Assembly (NCBI GenBank): GCA_001295905.1
Contig: LJHT01000060.1
Span: 1-64,000, forward strand
Length of the DNA: 64,000 nucleotides
Origin: a beta proteobacterium AAP51
GTDB lineage: Bacteria > Pseudomonadota > Gammaproteobacteria > Burkholderiales > Burkholderiaceae_C
Direction of reading: 5' to 3'
Shown: one piece after another, positions 9,919 through 22,887 of the stretch
How the letters are laid out: each line of letters begins with the position of its first letter
How positions within the stretch are numbered: position 1 is the stretch's first letter
Made by a program: the position numbers and the translations under genes
The notes under the pieces: model-generated
Databases searched by the model: none
Told to the model about the DNA's origin: nothing
The model's input: the letters and a program-made list of their open reading frames with translations, nothing else

Positions 9919-10896
9919 TCAGCGGCAGGCCTTGTTCACCGTCCAGTCCACCACGCGAAGGCGGCCGGCCACGATGTCGGCCTTGGCGGCTTCCACGCGC
10001 GAGCGCATCGCAGGCGTGACGAGCGCGGCGTTGTGCTCGTCGAAAGCGAGGTCGAGGCCGCCTTCCTTCAGCCCCAGGCTGGTGACGCCCGGGCGCACGC
10101 CCTGGAAGGCCTGGAACACCGCCACATCCGTGCGCTTGAGCATCGAGGTAAGCATGCGGCCGGGGTGCAGGCCGTTCTGGTTGCTGTCGACACCGATGCC
10201 CAGCAGGCCGAGGTCGGCTGCCGCCTGCAGCACGCCCAGGCCGGTGGTGCCGGCGGCTGCGAAGATGACGTCGGCCCCCTGCGCCGCCTGGGTGCGCGTG
10301 AGCTCGGCGCCGCGCGCGGGGTCGGTCCAGGCGGCATTGGTGGTGCCGCTCATGGCCCACAGCACCTGCACGTTCGGGTTGGCGAACTTCGCGCCCTGCT
10401 CGTAGCCGCACAGCACCTTGCGCACCAGCGGGATGTCCTGCCCGCCCACGAAGCCCAGCTTGCCGCTCTTGCTGGCCAGCGCGCCCAGCAGGCCCACGAG
10501 GAAGGCGCCCTCGTGTTCGCGGTAGACGAAGCTCTGCACGTTGGGCAGCGCCACGACGCTGTCGACGATGGCAAAGCGCGTGCTCGGGAAGTCGCGCGCC
10601 ACCGCCTCGATGCTGCTGGCCTGCGGAAAGCCGACACCCACGATGGGGTTGGCCCCGCGCTGCGCGAAGCGCCGCGCCGCCTGTTCACGTTGCGCGGCGT
10701 TGGCGATCTCGAATTCGAGGTAGGGCTTGCCCACCTGCTTGCGCCAACGTTCCGCGCCTTCCCAGGCGGCCTGGCCGAAGCTCTTGTCGTTCTTCCCACC
10801 CAGCTCGAAGATCAGCGCCGGCTGGGCCAGGGCCGGGGCCGCCAAGCCCCAGCCCCACGCGGCCAGCACCGTGGCCGCCAGCGCGCGTTTCCACAT
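9919..10896 (-). CDS. BMP-family periplasmic substrate-binding protein
   Basis: Exported binding protein of 325 residues of the BMP/Med/PnrA family, whose characterised members bind nucleosides for ABC transporters. A signal peptide (MWKRALAATVLAAWGWGL...ALAQ) precedes the conserved GGKNDKSFGQAAWEG motif; VGVGFPQA, GALASKSGKLGFVGG and AGTTGLGV are typical of the fold. There is no lipobox cysteine, so the mature protein should be soluble in the periplasm, unlike Gram-positive lipoprotein homologues. No ABC permease or ATPase lies nearby. The gene starts two bases after the stop of the TonB-dependent receptor, so the two form a transcription unit and probably handle the same ligand. Confidence 0.9.
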   Translation of the reverse strand: MWKRALAATVLAAWGWGLAAPALAQPALIFELGGKNDKSFGQAAWEGAERWRKQVGKPYLEFEIANAAQREQAARRFAQRGANPIVGVGFPQASSIEAVARDFPSTRFAIVDSVVALPNVQSFVYREHEGAFLVGLLGALASKSGKLGFVGGQDIPLVRKVLCGYEQGAKFANPNVQVLWAMSGTTNAAWTDPARGAELTRTQAAQGADVIFAAAGTTGLGVLQAAADLGLLGIGVDSNQNGLHPGRMLTSMLKRTDVAVFQAFQGVRPGVTSLGLKEGGLDLAFDEHNAALVTPAMRSRVEAAKADIVAGRLRVVDWTVNKACR

Positions 10897-10898
10897 GC

Positions 10899-13157
<2,259 letters not shown>

Positions 13158-13318
13158 GGACGAACTCCGGGGGGATGGTGAGAAAACCTGGTTCGGGGGG
13201 CGCAGGCGGGCAGGCCGCACCGCTAGCATTCGATGATGCCGCCCTGTCCCCCTGAACTCCGTGAAAACCAGAAGCAAGGCGGGCTCGCGGCCCCACTTCC
13301 GATGCCTGCACGCAACAC

Positions 13319-14173
13319 ATGCTGAGCCCCGCCCACCTGGAAACCTGGCAGCGCGACGGCTGCCTGGTGCTGCCAGGCTTCAAAACCCCCGCCGAAGTGC
13401 AGGCCGCCTGCCAGCGCGCGCACGAGATCGTCGAAGCCTTCACGCCAGGCGCCCAGACCAGCCGCTTTTCCACCCGCGACCGCAGCCAGGTCGCCAGCGC
13501 CGCGCTGCTGGCCAGTGCCGAGGCCGTGCACTGCTTCTTCGAGGAAGAGGCGCTGGATGCCGAAGGCCGGCTGCGGGTGCCCAAGCCGCGCAGCATCAAC
13601 AAGATCGGCCATGCGCTGCACGACCTCGACCCCGTCTTCCAGGCCTTCTCGCACGGCCCGGCGCTGGCCGAAGTGGGGCGTGCACTCGGCCTGCTGCAGC
13701 CGCAGGTGTGGCAAAGCCAGGTGATCTTCAAGCAGCCGCATATCGGCGGCGAAGTGGGCTGGCACCAGGACGCCAGCTTCTTCGTCACCAAGCCGCACAC
13801 CGTGACCACCTTCTGGTTCGCGCTGGAAGACGCCACGCTGGACAACGGCTGCCTGTGGGTGCTGCCCGGCGGCCACCGCGGCGCCCAGGGCGTGCTGCGC
13901 GAGCAGTACGTGTGCGACCACGAAGCCGGCACGTTGCGCATGCAGCCGCTGGACGCCACGCCGTGGCCCACCACCGCCGAAGCGGTGCCGCTGCCGGTGG
14001 CGGCGGGCACGCTCATCGTCTTCCATGGCCTGCTGCCGCACTACAGCGCGCCCAACCGCAGCGCCAAGAGCCGCCTGGCCTACACGCTGCACGCCACCGA
14101 CGCCAGCGCCGCCTACGCGCCCGAGAACTGGCTGCAGCGCAGCGCTGGCCTGCCGGTGGGCGGGCTGGCCTGA
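13319..14173 (+). CDS. Phytanoyl-CoA dioxygenase (PhyH) family Fe(II)/2-oxoglutarate oxygenase
   Basis: Non-haem iron oxygenase of 284 residues. The metal motif HxD is WHQDASFF near residues 157-164 and the distal His lies in LLPHYSAPNRS, followed by the 2-oxoglutarate-binding Ser/Arg part (KSRLAYTLH). The sequence resembles the PHYHD1-like branch more than the long-chain acyl-CoA hydroxylase; substrates of bacterial members are mostly unknown. It starts 161 bases from the start of the divergent TonB-dependent receptor and is followed after 31 bases by the STAND protein gene, so it is probably the first gene of a two-gene unit. The start MLSPAHLETWQRDGCLVLPG matches family N-termini. Confidence 0.9.
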   Translation: MLSPAHLETWQRDGCLVLPGFKTPAEVQAACQRAHEIVEAFTPGAQTSRFSTRDRSQVASAALLASAEAVHCFFEEEALDAEGRLRVPKPRSINKIGHALHDLDPVFQAFSHGPALAEVGRALGLLQPQVWQSQVIFKQPHIGGEVGWHQDASFFVTKPHTVTTFWFALEDATLDNGCLWVLPGGHRGAQGVLREQYVCDHEAGTLRMQPLDATPWPTTAEAVPLPVAAGTLIVFHGLLPHYSAPNRSAKSRLAYTLHATDASAAYAPENWLQRSAGLPVGGLA

Positions 14174-14204
14174 ACCCGCACGACCGCCCCGAAAGACTGT
14201 CTGC

Positions 14205-17138
14205 ATGAACGCCCCCATGGCCCTGCTGCTCACCGACCTGGTGGACAGCGCCGCGCTCACGCAGCAGCTGGGCGATGAAGCCTATGCCCAGATCAGCGCC
14301 CGCCACGACCGCCTGGCGCGCGACCTGCTGCGGCAGTTCCACGGCCAGGAAATCGACAAGACCGACGGCTTCCTGCTGCTCTTCCACCAGGCTTCTGACG
14401 CCCTGGCCTATGCCCTGGCCTACCACCGCGCACTGACCACCCTGCCCGTGCCGATGAAGGCCCGCGCCGGCCTGCACGTGGGCCAGGTGCTGATGCGCGA
14501 AGCCTCGGCCGAAGACGTGGCGCTGGGCGCCAAGCCGGTGGAGGTGGACGGCGTCAGCAAGCCCATCGCCGCGCGCGTGATGAGCACCGCCCTCGGTGGG
14601 CAGACGCTGCTCACGCAGGCCGCGCTGGACGCCGTGGGCACGCTGGCACAGCGCGTGGTCTCGCACGGCCACTGGCAGGTGAAGGGGCTGCCGGTGCCCA
14701 TCGAGCTGTTCGAGGTGGGCGAGGACGACGCGCCCTTCACACCGCCGCCTGATTCGGCCAAGGTGTGGCGCGTGGTGCGGCATGGCGACCGCCACGGCGG
14801 CAGCACTGTCGGCGCGAACCAGGGCCTGTGGCTGCCGCTGCGCCAGCTGCCGCACAGCCTGCCGGCCGAGCGCGACGCCTTCGTCGGCCGCCGCCGCACG
14901 CTGCAAGACCTGGCGCGGCGTTTCGACGCCGGGGCGCGGCTGGTCTCGGTGCTGGGCATCGGCGGCGGCGGCAAGACGCGCGTGGCCACGCGCTACGGCT
15001 GGGCCTGGATGGGCGAATACCCCGGCGGCGTGTGGTTCTGCGACCTCGCACCCGCACGCAGCATCGAAGGCATTGCCAGCGCCGTGGCGCAGGGCCTGCA
15101 GATTCCGCTGGGCCCGGAAGACCCCATCGTGCAGCTCGGCCACGCCATCGCCGGGCGCGGGCCCTGCCTGGTCATCCTGGACAACTTCGAGCACCTGGCG
15201 CGCCACGCCGAGGCCACCGTGGGGCGCTGGCTCGACCGCGCGATGGACGCCTGTTTCCTCGTCACCACGCGCGAGGTGCTGGGCATTCCCGGCGAAGAAA
15301 CGCTGGCCCTGGCGCCGCTGCCCACCGAGGATGCGCAGGCCCTCTTCATGCGCCGTGCCGAGGCCGCGCGCCGCGACTTCAAGCCCGGCCCCGACGACAC
15401 CGCCGCCATCGCCGCGCTGGTGGGCCTGCTGGACGGGCTGCCGCTGGCCATCGAGCTGGCCGCCGCGCGCACGCGCACGCTGGCGCCGCGCGCGCTGCTC
15501 GCGCGCATGAGCGAACGTTTCAAGCTGCTGTCCAGCAGCGGCGGCCGGCTCGACCGCCAGGCCACGCTGCGCGCCACCTTCGACTGGAGCTGGGGCCTGC
15601 TGCCCACGGCCGAGAAAGCGGCGCTGGCGCAGCTGTCGGTCTTCGAAGGCGGCTTCGCGCTCGAGGCGGCCGAGGCGGTGATCGACCTCTCGACGCTGGA
15701 AGACCCGCCGTGGACGCTGGACGTGCTGCAGGCCCTGGTGGACAAGAGCTTCGTGCGCACGCTGGGCCCCGAACGCTACGACCTGATGGGCAGCGTGCAG
15801 GCCTACGCCGCCGAGCACCTGGCCGGCGAAGGGCGCTACCTGGGCAGCGGGCCGGCGGCGCGCACGGCGGCCGAAGAGCGGCACGGCGCCTGGTTCGCCG
15901 CGCTCAGCAGCACGGCGGCCAGCGCCGGCCGCGGCATCGAACTCGACAACCTCGTGGCCGCCTGCCGGCGCGCCGTGGCGCGTGGTGATTGCACGCAGGC
16001 CGCCGGCGCGCTGGACGGCGCCTGGGCCGCCCTGAACCTGCGCGGCCCCTTCAAGGTGGGCGCCGATCTGGCCGAGCTGGTGCTGGCCATGCCCGGCCTG
16101 CAGGGGCGTGAGGCGGCGCGTGCGCACGCGGTTTCGGGCATGGCACTGGAAGCCGCGGGGCAGCGGCAGGCGGCGCTGGCGCGGTACGACCGCGCCACCG
16201 CCCTGGCCCTGGCTTCGGGCGACCGGCATTGCCAGGCCACGGTGGGCATCCGCATGGCCGCGCTGCTGGCGCGTGCCGGCCAGGCCGAAGAGGCCCGGGC
16301 GGGACTGCAGCAGGCGCTGCGCCTGGCACGGGAAGATGGAGATGCCGCGCTGCAGTGCGCCGCGCTGAACGTGCTGGGCGTGCTGGCCTTCGAAGGCGGC
16401 GCTGCCAGCGAGGCGCGGGCCCACTACGACGCCGCGCTGGCGCTGGCACGGCAATGCGGCGAACGGCGCGTGGAGGGTTCGGTGCTGGGCAACCTGGGCA
16501 ACCTGGAGGCCACCGTGGGACAGACGGCCGCCGCCCGCGCCCATGCCGAAACCGCCCTGCAGGTGCTGCGCGAACTGGGCGACCGCACGCGCGAGGCCAT
16601 GACGCTGGTGAACCTGGGCATGCTGCGCTTCTTCTCGGGCGATGTGGGCGATGCCGCCCACGCGCTGCAAAGCGGCCTGATGGCCGCCCGGGAACTGGGG
16701 CATCGCCGGCTGGAATGCATAGCGCTGGGCAACCTGGGCCTGGTGCTGGACGGCGCGGGGCGCAGTGCCGAGGCGGTGGAACGCCTCGACGCTGCCGTGG
16801 CCCTGGCCCAACAGCTGAGCGACCGCCGCACCGAGGGGCAATTGACGGGCCACCAGGCCGTGGCCCTGGCACGAGCCGGGCGCCTGGGAGAAGCGGACGC
16901 CGCGCTCGCCAGGGCCCAGGGGCTACTGCTGGCGCAGGGCGACCCCGTCAGCCGCGGCCTGCTGTGCGTGCACGGGGCCGAGGTGGCCTGGCTCGCTGGC
17001 GACCCAGAGCGCGCCCGACCCCCCCTGGAAGAGGCCGCAGCGCTGGCCGAGGCGGCCCATGCCGGGCCGGAATCGGAACTGGGCAAGGCCATCGCGCGCT
17101 TGCGAGAGACCCTGAACGCAGCCCCGCGCGAGGCCTAG
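14205..17138 (+). CDS. Class III cyclase-like domain / STAND ATPase / TPR signalling protein
   Basis: Multidomain cytoplasmic protein of 977 residues with no membrane segment. Residues 1 to about 180 form a class III nucleotide-cyclase-like domain: TDLVDS holds a first metal Asp and KTDGFLLLF a second, and RAGLHVGQVL and AARVMSTALGGQTLL follow the usual order; the Asn normally found before the Arg in the VNxAxR motif is not evident (SKPIAAR), so activity is uncertain. Residues about 235-480 form a STAND/NB-ARC-like ATPase with P-loop GIGGGGKTR, Walker B LVILDNFEHL and the GLPLAIELAAAR motif. From about 640 to the end are TPR-type helical repeats (ALARYDRATALALASGDR and similar). Such proteins are signal transducers or activator-like regulators. 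The ATG at 14205 starts just before the cyclase core. Confidence 0.87.
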   Translation: MNAPMALLLTDLVDSAALTQQLGDEAYAQISARHDRLARDLLRQFHGQEIDKTDGFLLLFHQASDALAYALAYHRALTTLPVPMKARAGLHVGQVLMREASAEDVALGAKPVEVDGVSKPIAARVMSTALGGQTLLTQAALDAVGTLAQRVVSHGHWQVKGLPVPIELFEVGEDDAPFTPPPDSAKVWRVVRHGDRHGGSTVGANQGLWLPLRQLPHSLPAERDAFVGRRRTLQDLARRFDAGARLVSVLGIGGGGKTRVATRYGWAWMGEYPGGVWFCDLAPARSIEGIASAVAQGLQIPLGPEDPIVQLGHAIAGRGPCLVILDNFEHLARHAEATVGRWLDRAMDACFLVTTREVLGIPGEETLALAPLPTEDAQALFMRRAEAARRDFKPGPDDTAAIAALVGLLDGLPLAIELAAARTRTLAPRALLARMSERFKLLSSSGGRLDRQATLRATFDWSWGLLPTAEKAALAQLSVFEGGFALEAAEAVIDLSTLEDPPWTLDVLQALVDKSFVRTLGPERYDLMGSVQAYAAEHLAGEGRYLGSGPAARTAAEERHGAWFAALSSTAASAGRGIELDNLVAACRRAVARGDCTQAAGALDGAWAALNLRGPFKVGADLAELVLAMPGLQGREAARAHAVSGMALEAAGQRQAALARYDRATALALASGDRHCQATVGIRMAALLARAGQAEEARAGLQQALRLAREDGDAALQCAALNVLGVLAFEGGAASEARAHYDAALALARQCGERRVEGSVLGNLGNLEATVGQTAAARAHAETALQVLRELGDRTREAMTLVNLGMLRFFSGDVGDAAHALQSGLMAARELGHRRLECIALGNLGLVLDGAGRSAEAVERLDAAVALAQQLSDRRTEGQLTGHQAVALARAGRLGEADAALARAQGLLLAQGDPVSRGLLCVHGAEVAWLAGDPERARPPLEEAAALAEAAHAGPESELGKAIARLRETLNAAPREA

Positions 17139-17146
17139 GCTGGCGG

Positions 17147-17189
17147 GTCAGCCGCGCAAGGCCTTCCGGCCTTGCATGCGCGGGCTCAG
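17147..17189 (-). repeat. Palindromic repeat, copy 2 (imperfect)
   Basis: 43 bp in the same orientation as the copy at 17215-17263, differing at three positions but keeping the complete 8-bp stem and four-base loop. It starts nine bases after the stop of the STAND gene, where it could act as its terminator. Confidence 0.8.
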
Positions 17190-17214
17190 CCTCGCGGCGT
17201 GAAATCGCCGCTCA

Positions 17215-17263
17215 GCCTTCGCCAGCCGTGCAAGGCCTTCCGGCCTTGCACGCGCGGGCTCAG
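17215..17263 (-). repeat. Palindromic repeat, copy 3 (contains a stop codon)
   Basis: Exact 49-bp reverse complement of bases 9168-9216. On the minus strand it begins at the C before the TGA of the small secreted-protein gene (stop at 17262-17260) and continues through the same hairpin. Confidence 0.85.
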
Positions 17264-17646
17264 TCCAGCGAGATGTAGATGTTCGGCTGCGGCAGCGCCG
17301 CTGGCCGCCCACTCTCGTCCCGCAGCGCGATCGTGTAGTCGAACCGCCCGCTCGCGCTGCCATTCGACACGCAGCGCATGGCCTGCCCTTCCGCATAGGC
17401 GCTGCATTCGAAAGGCGCGCTGCTGTCGCTGAAGCGGATGCTGGTGCTGGAAAAGCGCCAGCCCGGCGTGGCCAGGCGCCAGGTCACCACCGTCTGCGAG
17501 GCCGCCAGCTGGTAGCCCTCGGACGACAGGCGCAGGCTGCCGTCGACCACTTCCACCGTGATGGGCGGGATGATCGAGCGCGTGGTCTGGGCGGGCGCCG
17601 CGAGGTGGGCGCCCAGCAGCAAGGCGGCAAGCAGGGTGGTTTTCAT
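17260..17646 (-). CDS. Small secreted protein of unknown function
   Basis: Exported protein of 128 residues; I do not recognise a family. The signal peptide is clear (MKTTLLAALLLGAHLAAPAQ). The mature part (about 108 residues) is likely beta-rich (ITVEVVDGSLRLSSEGYQL, TVVTWRLATPGW) and has two cysteines eleven residues apart (FECSAYAEGQAMRC) that could form a disulfide in the periplasm. The ATG at 17646 is chosen because it begins the signal peptide; the frame stays open upstream to 17811 but those residues are basic and non-coding in character. The gene ends within palindromic repeat copy 3 and faces the STAND gene. Confidence 0.75.
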   Translation of the reverse strand: MKTTLLAALLLGAHLAAPAQTTRSIIPPITVEVVDGSLRLSSEGYQLAASQTVVTWRLATPGWRFSSTSIRFSDSSAPFECSAYAEGQAMRCVSNGSASGRFDYTIALRDESGRPAALPQPNIYISLD

Positions 17647-17843
17647 CGAGAGGCCCCTCGTGGCATGGTTGTTGGTTTTCAGGTCGCTGCGCGCGCTGCG
17701 CGTGCCACTGATTCTCAGGAAACCAAAGGTAAGTGTCACGCGTATCCTCATCAGGCCGGCGGATGCGTGGTTCTGGCGTATCTTCCGCCCCCTCACCGTC
17801 GCACTCCTCACCCCTGCCTCACCCCACCGCGAGACGCGCCTGC

Positions 17844-19098
<1,255 letters not shown>

Positions 19099-19106
<8 letters not shown>

Positions 19107-20430
19107 GACCCGAGGTGCCCCTGGCGACGCCGCGGCCAGCCGCCGCGAGCTGCTGCGAACCGCCCCCGACGCCCGCCACCCGCTGGCCGCGCTGCGCGAC
19201 CCCGGCACCATCCGCGCGCGCTGCGCGGCGGTGCTGCAGTCGGTGGACCAGAACGTCAGCGAACACTTTCTGCTGAACCGCAACGCGCTGCCCGAGGTGG
19301 CCGAGCGCGTGGCCGCGCTCGCGCTGCGTCGCTTCCCGGACCTGCACATTCCCTTCCACAGCCGCTGGCGGCACTTCGAGGCCGGCGGCCTGGACCGCCG
19401 GCCACAGTTGGAAGACCGCCTGGCCACGCGCAGCACGCTGGAAGCCGCACGGGCGCGCTTCGACCTCACGGTGGTGAGCGTGCTGCTGGACGCCGGTGCC
19501 GGCGCCGGCTGGCGCTACAAGGAGCCCGGCACCGAGCAGGTGCTGCAGCGCTCTGAAGGTCTGGGCGTGGCGAGCTTCCACGCCTTCATGAACGGCGCTT
19601 TCTCGGCCACGCCGGAAGACCCGCAGCGCGTGGATGCGGCGGCGCTGCTGCGCCTGGATGCCAACGCGCTGCGCGCCGTGTTCCAGAGCAGCCCGGCCAA
19701 CCCCGTGGTGGGGCTGGAGGGCCGCGCCGGCCTGCTGGTGCGCCTGGGCGAAGCGCTGCAGGAAGAGGCCCGCCGCGGCGGCGGTGAAGCCCGGCCCGGC
19801 CTGCTGTTCGACCGCCTCACGCAAGGGCCCGGCGCAGGGGCTGGGACCCCCCGCACCGAGGTGAGCGCCAGCGCCGTGCTGGCCGAGGTGCTGCGCATGC
19901 TGGGGCCTATCTGGACCAGCGGCAGCCGCGTGCAGGGCCTGCCGGCCGGCGACGTGTGGCCGCACCGCTGGGCCGGCGACGCCACCGGCGACGGCGGCCG
20001 CGACCCCACCACCGGCGGCTGGGTGCCCTTCCACAAGCTCAGCCAGTGGCTGAGCTACTCGCTGCTGGAACCGCTGCAATGGGCCGGTGTCACCGTCACC
20101 GGCCTGGAGGCGCTGACCGGGCTGCCCGAATACCGCAACGGCGGCCTGCTGCTGGATGGCGAGGTCATCGTGCCGCGCGACGCGCGCGCGCTGGGCAAGC
20201 TCTGGAAGCCGCAGGACGACTTCATCATCGAATGGCGGGCGCTCACCGTGGCCCTGCTGGACGAACTGGCCACGCTGGTGCGCCAGCGCCTGGGCCGAAC
20301 AGCGCAAGAGCTGCCGCTGGCCTGCGTGCTGGAAGGCGGCACCTGGGCCGCCGGCCGCGAGATTGCGAAGGAACGCCGCCCCGACGGCACGCCGCCGCTG
20401 AAGATAGAAAGCGACGGCACGCTATTCTGA
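19099..20430 (+). CDS. URC4/Urg3-type protein, DUF1688 (uracil catabolism)
   Basis: Protein of 443 residues of the DUF1688 family (URC4 in Lachancea kluyveri, urg3 in fission yeast). Recognisable family features are the N-terminal RDPGTIRARC, NLHIP-like DLHIPFHSRWRHFEAGG, and the aromatic-rich C-terminal half (GWVPFHKLSQWLSYSLLEPL). No catalytic motif of a known enzyme class can be seen. In yeast it is required for uracil breakdown together with Urc1. The start is a TTG at 19099 that overlaps the urc1 stop by eight bases; no ATG is available nearby, and this tight overlap argues for translational coupling. Confidence 0.9.
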
Positions 20431-20495
20431 AGCCGGGGCCTGAAGCCCGGGCCCTGCGGCTTGGCAGGGCCCGCCCCTTGCTTTAGCGTCGGGGC

Positions 20496-21134
<639 letters not shown>

Positions 21135-21135
21135 G

Positions 21136-21279
21136 GCCCCCAAGCTCGCTCGCGCTCGCTACCCCCCGAGGGGGGCGAACCGGACGAAGAACAGTCCTTG
21201 AGGACTGTTCTTCGCCTGAGAGCGCCTGCGGCCTCCCGGCCGCAGGCCGTCCGCCAACGGCCCGGCAGAGCCGGTTCCG
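21136..21279. repeat. Mosaic hairpin repeat, long form
   Basis: The intergenic region between upp and ybeY is almost filled by this element. It starts with GCCCCCAAGCTCGCT and a CCCCCC-GA-GGGGGG palindrome, holds two perfect hairpins (21185-21214 with a 13-bp stem, 21224-21247 with a 10-bp stem) and ends with a 22-bp segment (21258-21279) found again at 55063-55084. A shortened copy lies at 55013-55084. The left end resembles a repeat common between genes in Burkholderiales genomes. Confidence 0.8.
21185..21214. terminator. Strong hairpin between convergent upp and ybeY
   Basis: CGAAGAACAGTCC and its perfect complement enclose TTGA, a 13-bp stem that is AT-richer than its surroundings. With no long T-run it is not a textbook terminator, but its place between two convergent genes suits that use for both strands. 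Confidence 0.5.
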
Positions 21280-21303
21280 TGGCGGGAAGCTTGGCGAAAG
21301 TTC

Positions 21304-21780
21304 TCAGCGCGCGTAGGGGTCGGCGTAGCCCAGGCCGGTGACGATCGCGCTTTCCAGCGCTTCCATCTCGGCCGCCTCATCGTCGGTCTCGTGGTCGTAG
21401 CCCTGCGCGTGCAGCGTGCCGTGCACCAGCAGGTGGGCGTAGTGGGCTTCCAGCGTCAGGCCCTGCGCCTGGGCTTCGGCCTGCACCACGGGGGCGCACA
21501 GCACCAGGTCGGCCACCACCGGGCCGGTGTCTTCTCCGCCGTGTTCGTAGTCGAAGGTCAGCACGTTGGTGGCGTAGTCTTTGCCGCGGTACTCGCGGTT
21601 CAGCGCCTGGCCTTCTTCGGCGCCGACGATGCGCACCGTGATCTCGCCCGGGCCCTGCAGCGCGGCGCGTATCCACTTGGCCACGCGGTGGCGCGGCAGC
21701 TGGGCGCGGTGCGCGGCGTCAGCGAACTGCAGCGAGAGCTGCAAGGGGTAGCGCACGGCCGGCACCGATGCGGCACTCAT
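21304..21780 (-). CDS. ybeY: Endoribonuclease YbeY (16S rRNA maturation)
   Basis: Zinc-dependent RNase of 158 residues involved in 16S rRNA 3'-end maturation and 70S quality control. The defining metal motif H-x3-H-x5-H is present as [11 protein letters not shown], preceded by the conserved [15 protein letters not shown]. Its ATG overlaps the stop of phoH in the pattern ATGA, the usual phoH-ybeY arrangement in proteobacteria, so translation is likely coupled. The genes that often follow (corC, lnt) are absent here; the repeat and convergent upp end the unit. Confidence 0.96.
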   Translation of the reverse strand: MSAASVPAVRYPLQLSLQFADAAHRAQLPRHRVAKWIRAALQGPGEITVRIVGAEEGQALNREYRGKDYATNVLTFDYEHGGEDTGPVVADLVLCAPVVQAEAQAQGLTLEAHYAHLLVHGTLHAQGYDHETDDEAAEMEALESAIVTGLGYADPYAR

Positions 21781-22802
21781 CGCGCTTCCTCGTCGGCCCG
21801 CGCACGGTCGTAGGCATCGACGATGCGTGCCACCAGCGGGTGGCGCACCACGTCGGCGGCGGTGAATTCGGTGAGCGCGATGCCGTCCACCCCGCGCAGC
21901 ACGCGATGGGCGTCGATCAGGCCGCTGGGCACGCCGCGCGGCAGGTCGATCTGGCTCACGTCGCCCGTCACCACGCAGCGGCTGCCGAAGCCCAGCCGCG
22001 TGAGGAACATCTTCATCTGCTCGCGCGTGGTGTTCTGCGCTTCATCGAGGATGACAAACGCATGGTTCAAGGTGCGCCCGCGCATGAAGGCCAGGGGGGC
22101 GATCTCGATCAGGCCCTTGTCGAAGGCCTTGGCCACGCGGTCGAAGCCCATCAGGTCGTAGAGCGCGTCGTACAGCGGGCGCAAATAGGGGTCGACCTTC
22201 TGCGCCAGATCACCCGGCAGGAAGCCGAGCCTCTCGCCGGCCTCCACCGCCGGGCGCGTGAGCACGATGCGCTGCACGCCGTGGCGCTCCAGCGCGTCCA
22301 CCGCGCAGGCCACGGCGAGGAAGGTCTTGCCGGTGCCCGCGGGCCCGATGCCGAAGGTGATGTCGCTGGCCAGCATCTGCTGCAGGTACTGCACCTGGTT
22401 GGGCGTGCGGCCGCGCAGGTCGGTGTGGCGGGTGTGCAGCACCACGTCGGCCTCGGCGCCGCCGTCGGCGGCATGGCCGCCCGTGAAGCTGGGCGCCTGC
22501 GGGCCGCCGGGCACGGTGGCGGCGTACTTCATCAGCGCCAGCCGCAGGGCACGTTCACCGATGGGCGCGGCGGCCGTGCCGTACAGCGCGTCGAGCAGGC
22601 GCACGCAGCGTTCCACGCCGTCGCGCGGGCCGTCGATGCGGAAGCTGGCGTCACGCCGCGCCAGCACCACGCCCAGGGCGGCTTCGATGGTGCGCAGGTG
22701 GCTGTCCAGCGGGCCGCACAGGTGGGCGAGGCGACGGTTGTCGGCGTCTTCGAAGGTGTGGCGTCGTATCACGGGCAGGGCGGCCGGGGCCACGTCGGGC
22801 AT
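21777..22802 (-). CDS. phoH: PhoH-like ATPase
   Basis: Cytoplasmic P-loop protein of 341 residues of the PhoH/YbeZ type, a partner of YbeY in ribosome and RNA metabolism. Visible motifs: Walker [30 protein letters not shown], Walker [12 protein letters not shown] and the sensor-like [12 protein letters not shown]. The N-terminal 110 residues are the KH-like region of the family. The ATG at 22802 ([10 protein letters not shown]) is preferred: the frame remains open to 23135, but that part overlaps the divergent kinase gene. Only 85 bases separate its start from that of the kinase. Confidence 0.95.
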   Translation of the reverse strand: MPDVAPAALPVIRRHTFEDADNRRLAHLCGPLDSHLRTIEAALGVVLARRDASFRIDGPRDGVERCVRLLDALYGTAAAPIGERALRLALMKYAATVPGGPQAPSFTGGHAADGGAEADVVLHTRHTDLRGRTPNQVQYLQQMLASDITFGIGPAGTGKTFLAVACAVDALERHGVQRIVLTRPAVEAGERLGFLPGDLAQKVDPYLRPLYDALYDLMGFDRVAKAFDKGLIEIAPLAFMRGRTLNHAFVILDEAQNTTREQMKMFLTRLGFGSRCVVTGDVSQIDLPRGVPSGLIDAHRVLRGVDGIALTEFTAADVVRHPLVARIVDAYDRARADEEAR

Positions 22803-22887
22803 TTGCACACAGGGCCGGGGATTGTCGCAGCGCTGGCCGGGCGGCGTGCCCGTGCGCAGGAAGGTGGGCATGCAGAATCGGTGCCCG

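Noticed and set aside
14013..16853. A minus-strand frame of 946 codons opposite the STAND gene, and similar frames opposite the TonB-dependent receptors (11220-13181 plus; 25510-28314 minus)
   Set aside because: All are shadows of long GC-rich genes; none has a signal peptide or domain.
14205..17138. Antiviral STAND (Avs-type) defence protein
   Set aside because: There is no nuclease or other effector domain of known Avs proteins and no defence-island context; a cyclase-like domain and TPRs suit signalling better.
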